A stretch of DNA of 64,000 bases from Jatrophihabitans endophyticus (GTDB lineage Bacteria > Actinomycetota > Actinomycetes > Mycobacteriales > Jatrophihabitantaceae), in NCBI RefSeq assembly GCF_900129455.1, contig NZ_FQVU01000004.1, positions 62,001 to 126,000 on the forward strand. The letters run 5' to 3'. Positions 59,270 to 64,000 of the stretch are shown here, in pieces (position 1 is the stretch's first letter; each line of letters opens with the position of its first letter). A program made the translations under genes and the position numbers. The notes below the pieces were generated by a model. It saw only the letters and a list, made by a program, of their open reading frames with translations. It was not told where the DNA came from and did not search any database.

Positions 59270-59959
59270 TCAGTGTCGCGCGGGCCGCCGCCGGCTGCGC
59301 GGCTGCGGTGCCGGGTGGGTCCCGTAGATCGCCGGCAGCCAGATCGCCAGCAGCACGTCGACGACGGCGTCCTCGGTCACCGCGGGCTGCTCGCCGGTGA
59401 ACGTCGCGGCGAGCGTGCGCTCGTTCATCAGATTCAGCGCGACGGCGAGCTCGCGGGCGGGCTGACCCGCTCGCGCCGCGCCGCGAACCCGCTCGGCCTC
59501 GATCAGGTCGGCGGTCTGCGCGATCCACCGCTCCATCGCCTCGGCCCACAGCGCGCGGACCTCGGCGCTCGACGGGTGCGCCCGCACCGCGGCCGCGGCG
59601 ACGACGCGGTGCGCGGAGAAGACATCGACGACGTTCTGGATGACCGCGCGCCACGAGCCGACCGGGTCGCCGGCGAAGTCGAGGACGAGAGGGGTGTGCA
59701 CCGCCTGCTCGATGACGCGGTCGAGCAGCGCGAGCACGACCGCGTCCTTGGAGGCGAAGTAGAAGTAGAACGTGGGGCGCGACAGCCCGGCCCCGCGGGC
59801 GAGGTCGTCGACCGAGAAGCCCTCGAGGCCGTGCTCGGCGAGCAGGCGTTCGGCCGTGGCCAGGATCGCGCGCTCCCGCTCCTCGCCCGAGATGCGCGGG
59901 GTACGCCGGCTGCGCGGGGTCCGCGGCGCGCGGGGCTGGGGCGCGGCGGTCTCGGGCAC
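59270..59959 (-). CDS. ethR: EthR-like TetR-family regulator
   Basis: The 229-residue protein aligns well with mycobacterial EthR: AILATAERLLAEHGLEGFSVDDLA, GLSRPTFYFYFASKDAV, the ligand-domain stretch AVALNLMNERTLAATFTGEQP, and AIWLPAIYG near the C-terminus. EthR represses the divergent monooxygenase gene ethA, as in mycobacteria, where hydrophobic ligands relieve it. The GTG at 59959 matches the family's length; in-frame GTGs further upstream are possible. The intergenic 133 bases hold repeated TCGAC-type motifs expected for its operator. Confidence 0.9.
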   Translation of the reverse strand: MPETAAPQPRAPRTPRSRRTPRISGEERERAILATAERLLAEHGLEGFSVDDLARGAGLSRPTFYFYFASKDAVVLALLDRVIEQAVHTPLVLDFAGDPVGSWRAVIQNVVDVFSAHRVVAAAAVRAHPSSAEVRALWAEAMERWIAQTADLIEAERVRGAARAGQPARELAVALNLMNERTLAATFTGEQPAVTEDAVVDVLLAIWLPAIYGTHPAPQPRSRRRPARH

Positions 59960-60006
59960 GGCGCCGAACCTACCCGCGGCGGGCCTCTTCACCACGATGT
60001 CGGGAA

Positions 60007-60052
60007 TCTCGACACACTGACTCGACTCGGCGTTGAACGACTCGACACGGTG
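60007..60052. promoter_or_regulatory. Candidate EthR operator between ethR and ethA
   Basis: The gap contains TCTCGACACACTGA (60007-60020), ACTCGACTCGG (60020-60030) and GACTCGACACGGTG (60039-60052), i.e. three copies of a CTCGAC core in 46 bases. EthR of mycobacteria binds cooperatively as several dimers to a single intergenic region, so a repeat array is expected. Confidence 0.5.
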
Positions 60053-60092
60053 TTGATAACCTCGGCAGCCGTCCCCGAGCGAGGAGCGAAGC

Positions 60093-61598
<1,506 letters not shown>

Positions 61599-61615
61599 CC
61601 CAGGAAGGACAACCG

Positions 61616-62671
61616 ATGACCACCATGCGTGCGCAGCGGCTCGACACCGCCACCCGCGAGGTCAGCGTCCGAGACGTCCCGATCCCGGACCCGGGGCCGG
61701 GCGAGGTGCTGATCAAGGTCGCGTACTGCGGCATCTGCCACTCCGACCTCAGCCTCATCGACGGCACCTTCGGGTCGCGGCTGCCCGAGGTGACGCAGGG
61801 ACACGAGGCGTCCGGTGTCGTGGCGGCGCTGGGCGAGGGCGTCACCGACTGGCAGGTCGGCGACCGGGTCATCCCCGCGGCCGGCCGGCCCGACTTCACC
61901 TGCGTCGAGTGCAAGCGGGCCAACTTCAGCGGCTGCCTGAACCTGAAGCTGATGGCCTTCGACTACGACGGCGGCTGGGCCGAGTACACGACGGCGCTGG
62001 CGCTGTCGCTCACCCGGGTGCCCGACACCGTGTCGATGCGGCAGGCGGCACTCCTCGCCGACGCCGTCGCCACGCCCTACGGCGCGGTCGTCAACACCGC
62101 GCAGCTGCGCGTCGGCGAGTCCGTCGGCGTGTGGGGACTCGGTGGCGTGGGCACGCACATCGTCCAGATCGCGCGGCTGGTCGGCGCCGCACCCATCATC
62201 GCCCTCGACCTCGTCCCCGAGGTCCGGGAACGGGCGCTCGAACTGGGTGCCGACCTCGCCGTCGACCCCACCGCACCCGACGCCGCCGACCGCATCCGCG
62301 AGGCGACCGGCGGTCGCGGTCTCGACACCGCGTTCGACGCGGTCGGCGTCCCCGCGACGTTCGAGCAGGCACGCTGGTCGGTGCGCGTGGGCGGCCGCCT
62401 CGTCGTGGTGGGGATGAGCAACCAGAGCATCGAGCTCGGCGACACGATGACCCTCGGTCTCGCCCGAGTCGCGATCCTCGGTCATCTCGGTTACAAGAAC
62501 GAGGACATCGCGACGTTGGCCGACCTCGTCGCGCGCGGCCGTCTCGACCTCTCGCGCTCGGTCAGCGACGTCGTCGCGCTGGACGACGTGGCCGACGGCA
62601 TCCGCCGTCTCGAGCAGCACGAGGGGAACCCGATCCGCATCCTCGTCCGCCCCGGCGACGACGTCGACTGA
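61616..62671 (+). CDS. Zinc-type medium-chain alcohol dehydrogenase
   Basis: The 351-residue protein has the MDR fold: catalytic zinc motif YCGICHSDLS, GHEASGVV, and the NAD-binding GLGGVGTHIVQIA. The structural zinc lobe (FTCVECKRANFSGC) keeps only three Cys in an unusual spacing, so the structural zinc may be missing. It probably oxidises an alcohol to an aldehyde or ketone. It lies 17 bases after ethA and is likely cotranscribed with it, so it could supply the ketone that EthA oxidises or act on its product alcohols. Confidence 0.92.
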   Translation: MTTMRAQRLDTATREVSVRDVPIPDPGPGEVLIKVAYCGICHSDLSLIDGTFGSRLPEVTQGHEASGVVAALGEGVTDWQVGDRVIPAAGRPDFTCVECKRANFSGCLNLKLMAFDYDGGWAEYTTALALSLTRVPDTVSMRQAALLADAVATPYGAVVNTAQLRVGESVGVWGLGGVGTHIVQIARLVGAAPIIALDLVPEVRERALELGADLAVDPTAPDAADRIREATGGRGLDTAFDAVGVPATFEQARWSVRVGGRLVVVGMSNQSIELGDTMTLGLARVAILGHLGYKNEDIATLADLVARGRLDLSRSVSDVVALDDVADGIRRLEQHEGNPIRILVRPGDDVD

Positions 62672-62686
62672 CGCGCCCGGGGCGGG

Positions 62687-63127
62687 TCAGCTCCCGGCGG
62701 GCGTCGGATCGGCGCCGGCGACGCCGCGGGGCCCCGCGTCGGCCGGCTCCAGCAGCGCCAGCATGTCGTCGAGCCCGAAGAACCGCGCGACGTCCAGTGC
62801 CGAACGCGGGCCGGTGCGCGGATCGGCGCCGGCGGCGAGCAGCGCCGACACGCCCGCCCCGGAGCGGCGGAAGGTCGCGGCGGCGAGCGCCGTCTGCCCG
62901 CGGTCGTTGACCCGCTCGGGATCCGCCCCGGCGGCGAGGAGCGCCTGCACGGTGGCGGGGTGATCGTGGTACGCCGCCAGCACCAACAACGTGTCGCCGG
63001 ACTCGTTGGTCAGGTTGGCCGGCACCCCGGCGTCGATCGCGGCGCGCAGCTCGGCCGTCCGACCCTCGCGGGCGAGGTCGAACATGCCGGCCAGGAAGGC
63101 AAGCTCGTCGTCGGTCAATTCGGTCAT
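62687..63127 (-). CDS. Ankyrin-repeat protein
   Basis: The 146-residue protein contains three or four ankyrin repeats (e.g. ESGDTLLVLAAYHDHPATVQALLAAGADP and DRGQTALAAATFRRSGAGVSALLAAGADP). It is soluble and probably mediates protein-protein contact. It is convergent with the alcohol dehydrogenase gene, 15 bases away, and divergent from the SplB-like gene. No partner can be named. Confidence 0.9.
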   Translation of the reverse strand: MTELTDDELAFLAGMFDLAREGRTAELRAAIDAGVPANLTNESGDTLLVLAAYHDHPATVQALLAAGADPERVNDRGQTALAAATFRRSGAGVSALLAAGADPRTGPRSALDVARFFGLDDMLALLEPADAGPRGVAGADPTPAGS

Positions 63128-63225
63128 CGTCGTCCTCCTCTCCGAGTGGGATTACCCGGATGCCGGTGCTGCATGCGTCGCGCGTCCGGCGGAAGTTCGG
63201 CCGACCGCTGGGCGTTGGAGCGGAC

Positions 63226-64000
63226 GTGACGAACGCCGGCGCACCCGACGACGCGGTCGAACCGTCCGGCGCCCCGCCGCGCCGGTGGGTGCCGCGGCAC
63301 GTGCTCGTCACCCGGTCGGCGGCCCTGCTGCCCCACGGAGCACAGATGCTCGCGCGGTGCGAGGCGGCCGGCGTGCGGGACGTCGCCGTGCTCGCCGGTG
63401 ACCGGCTGCCGAGCCTGCGCGGTTCCGAGCGCGAGGTGTACGCCCGCGCGAAGCAGACCCTGGCGGTCGTCGTCGCGCCGCCGAGCGCGCTGCGTCCGCA
63501 ACCGATCCCCCCGAGTGCCGACTGGCGGCTCGACCTCGCCAAGGGGTGCCCGGCGCACTGTCAGTACTGCTATCTCGCCGGGTCGCTGTCGGGGCCGCCG
63601 ATCACCCGCGCCTACGCGAACCTCGACGACGTCCTCGCGCCGATACCGGGCCACGCCGGGCGGGGCAGCGTCACGACCGGGGACGCGCGTCGCGGCCGCG
63701 AGGGCACCACGTTCGAGCTGTCCTGTTACACCGACCCGCTCGGGCTGGAGGCCGTCACCGGCTCGCTGTCGACGGCCGTCGCCCGCGTCGGCCGTGGCGA
63801 GTTCGGCGACGGTGTCGGGCTGAGGTTCACGACCAAGTTCGATGACGTCGCGCCGCTCGTCGGGTTGCCGCACGGCGGGCGCACCCGCGTGCGGATGTCG
63901 GTCAACTCGGCCGCCGTCGCGCAGCGCTTCGAGGGCGGTACGGCGACTGTCGCCGCGCGGCTCGCGGCGTTGCGCGCGCTCGCGGCGGACGGTTACCCCG
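63226..64000 (+). CDS. Spore photoproduct lyase-like radical SAM protein, partial
   Basis: The frame runs off the window. It contains the radical SAM iron-sulfur motif CxxxCxxC in KGCPAHCQYCYLAG (Cys residues near 104-111) preceded by PIPPSADWRLDL, as in the SplB family that repairs thymine dimers in spore DNA. The rest has SCYTDPLGLEAVTGSLSTAV and RLAALRALAADGYP. GTG at 63226 (GGAG upstream) is preferred; an ATG at 63160 would add 22 residues. Such proteins also occur in non-sporulating actinobacteria with unknown substrates. The downstream end lies outside the window. Confidence 0.88.
   Translation, partial: MTNAGAPDDAVEPSGAPPRRWVPRHVLVTRSAALLPHGAQMLARCEAAGVRDVAVLAGDRLPSLRGSEREVYARAKQTLAVVVAPPSALRPQPIPPSADWRLDLAKGCPAHCQYCYLAGSLSGPPITRAYANLDDVLAPIPGHAGRGSVTTGDARRGREGTTFELSCYTDPLGLEAVTGSLSTAVARVGRGEFGDGVGLRFTTKFDDVAPLVGLPHGGRTRVRMSVNSAAVAQRFEGGTATVAARLAALRALAADGYP

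Overview
The window is about 72% GC, with strong G/C bias at third codon positions, many GTG starts and densely packed genes on both strands. Its gene families are actinobacterial: an ethR-ethA pair and an lrp-lat pair with mycobacterial-type counterparts, a PP2C/FHA/Ser-Thr-kinase locus, an NrtR-type regulator and a spore-photoproduct-lyase-like radical SAM enzyme. It is most likely a chromosomal segment of a high-GC actinomycete; I cannot place it to genus. I see no rRNA, tRNA, CRISPR array, transposase, integrase or prophage gene, and no gene-free stretch longer than about 250 bases.

1-3.0 kb (minus strand): an operon of a 2-oxoglutarate/Fe(II)-type oxygenase, a stand-alone [2Fe-2S] ferredoxin domain, an RbsA-type ABC ATPase and the first codons of its permease. 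3.2-16.4 kb: single housekeeping or accessory genes: phospholipase D-like protein, NrtR-like regulator, cold-shock protein, fatty acid desaturase, RecQ-like helicase with a phosphoribosyltransferase-like tail, PhzF-like protein, methyltransferase, epoxide hydrolase, MFS transporter, YihY membrane protein, CPBP protease and NAD(P)-binding protein. 16.4-27.5 kb: a potassium channel with NAD-binding domains on both sides of the pore, acyl-CoA dehydrogenase, GH18-like secreted protein, sodium/solute symporter with a small membrane partner, a sulfur module (cysteine dioxygenase plus rhodanese, preceded by a possible leader ORF), S9 peptidase, a degenerate Ser/Thr kinase and a universal stress protein.

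27.6-37.1 kb is a coherent galactoside locus. A secreted GH2 glycosidase carrying a LamG domain is divergent from a DeoR-family regulator. That regulator precedes a YtfQRT/YjfF-like sugar ABC transporter, translationally coupled to galT. Similar GCTGATCG-containing motifs lie in both regulatory gaps.

38.8-55.0 kb is the most striking region: nine co-directional, mostly overlapping genes for a PP2C phosphatase, an FHA protein with a zinc-ribbon-like segment, a membrane Ser/Thr kinase, an FHA-like plus predicted winged-helix protein, a 2064-residue membrane-anchored Ig/fibronectin protein, a MoxR ATPase, a DUF58 protein, a transglutaminase-fold membrane protein lacking its catalytic cysteine, and an SGNH hydrolase. 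Together they look like a phospho-controlled envelope or surface system of unknown function.

55-64 kb: lrp-lat (lysine 6-aminotransferase), a 60-base near-perfect hairpin, a DUF427 protein, two small membrane proteins, an SRPBCC protein, a divergent ethR/ethA pair followed by a zinc-type alcohol dehydrogenase, an ankyrin protein, and the start of an SplB-like radical SAM gene cut by the window edge.
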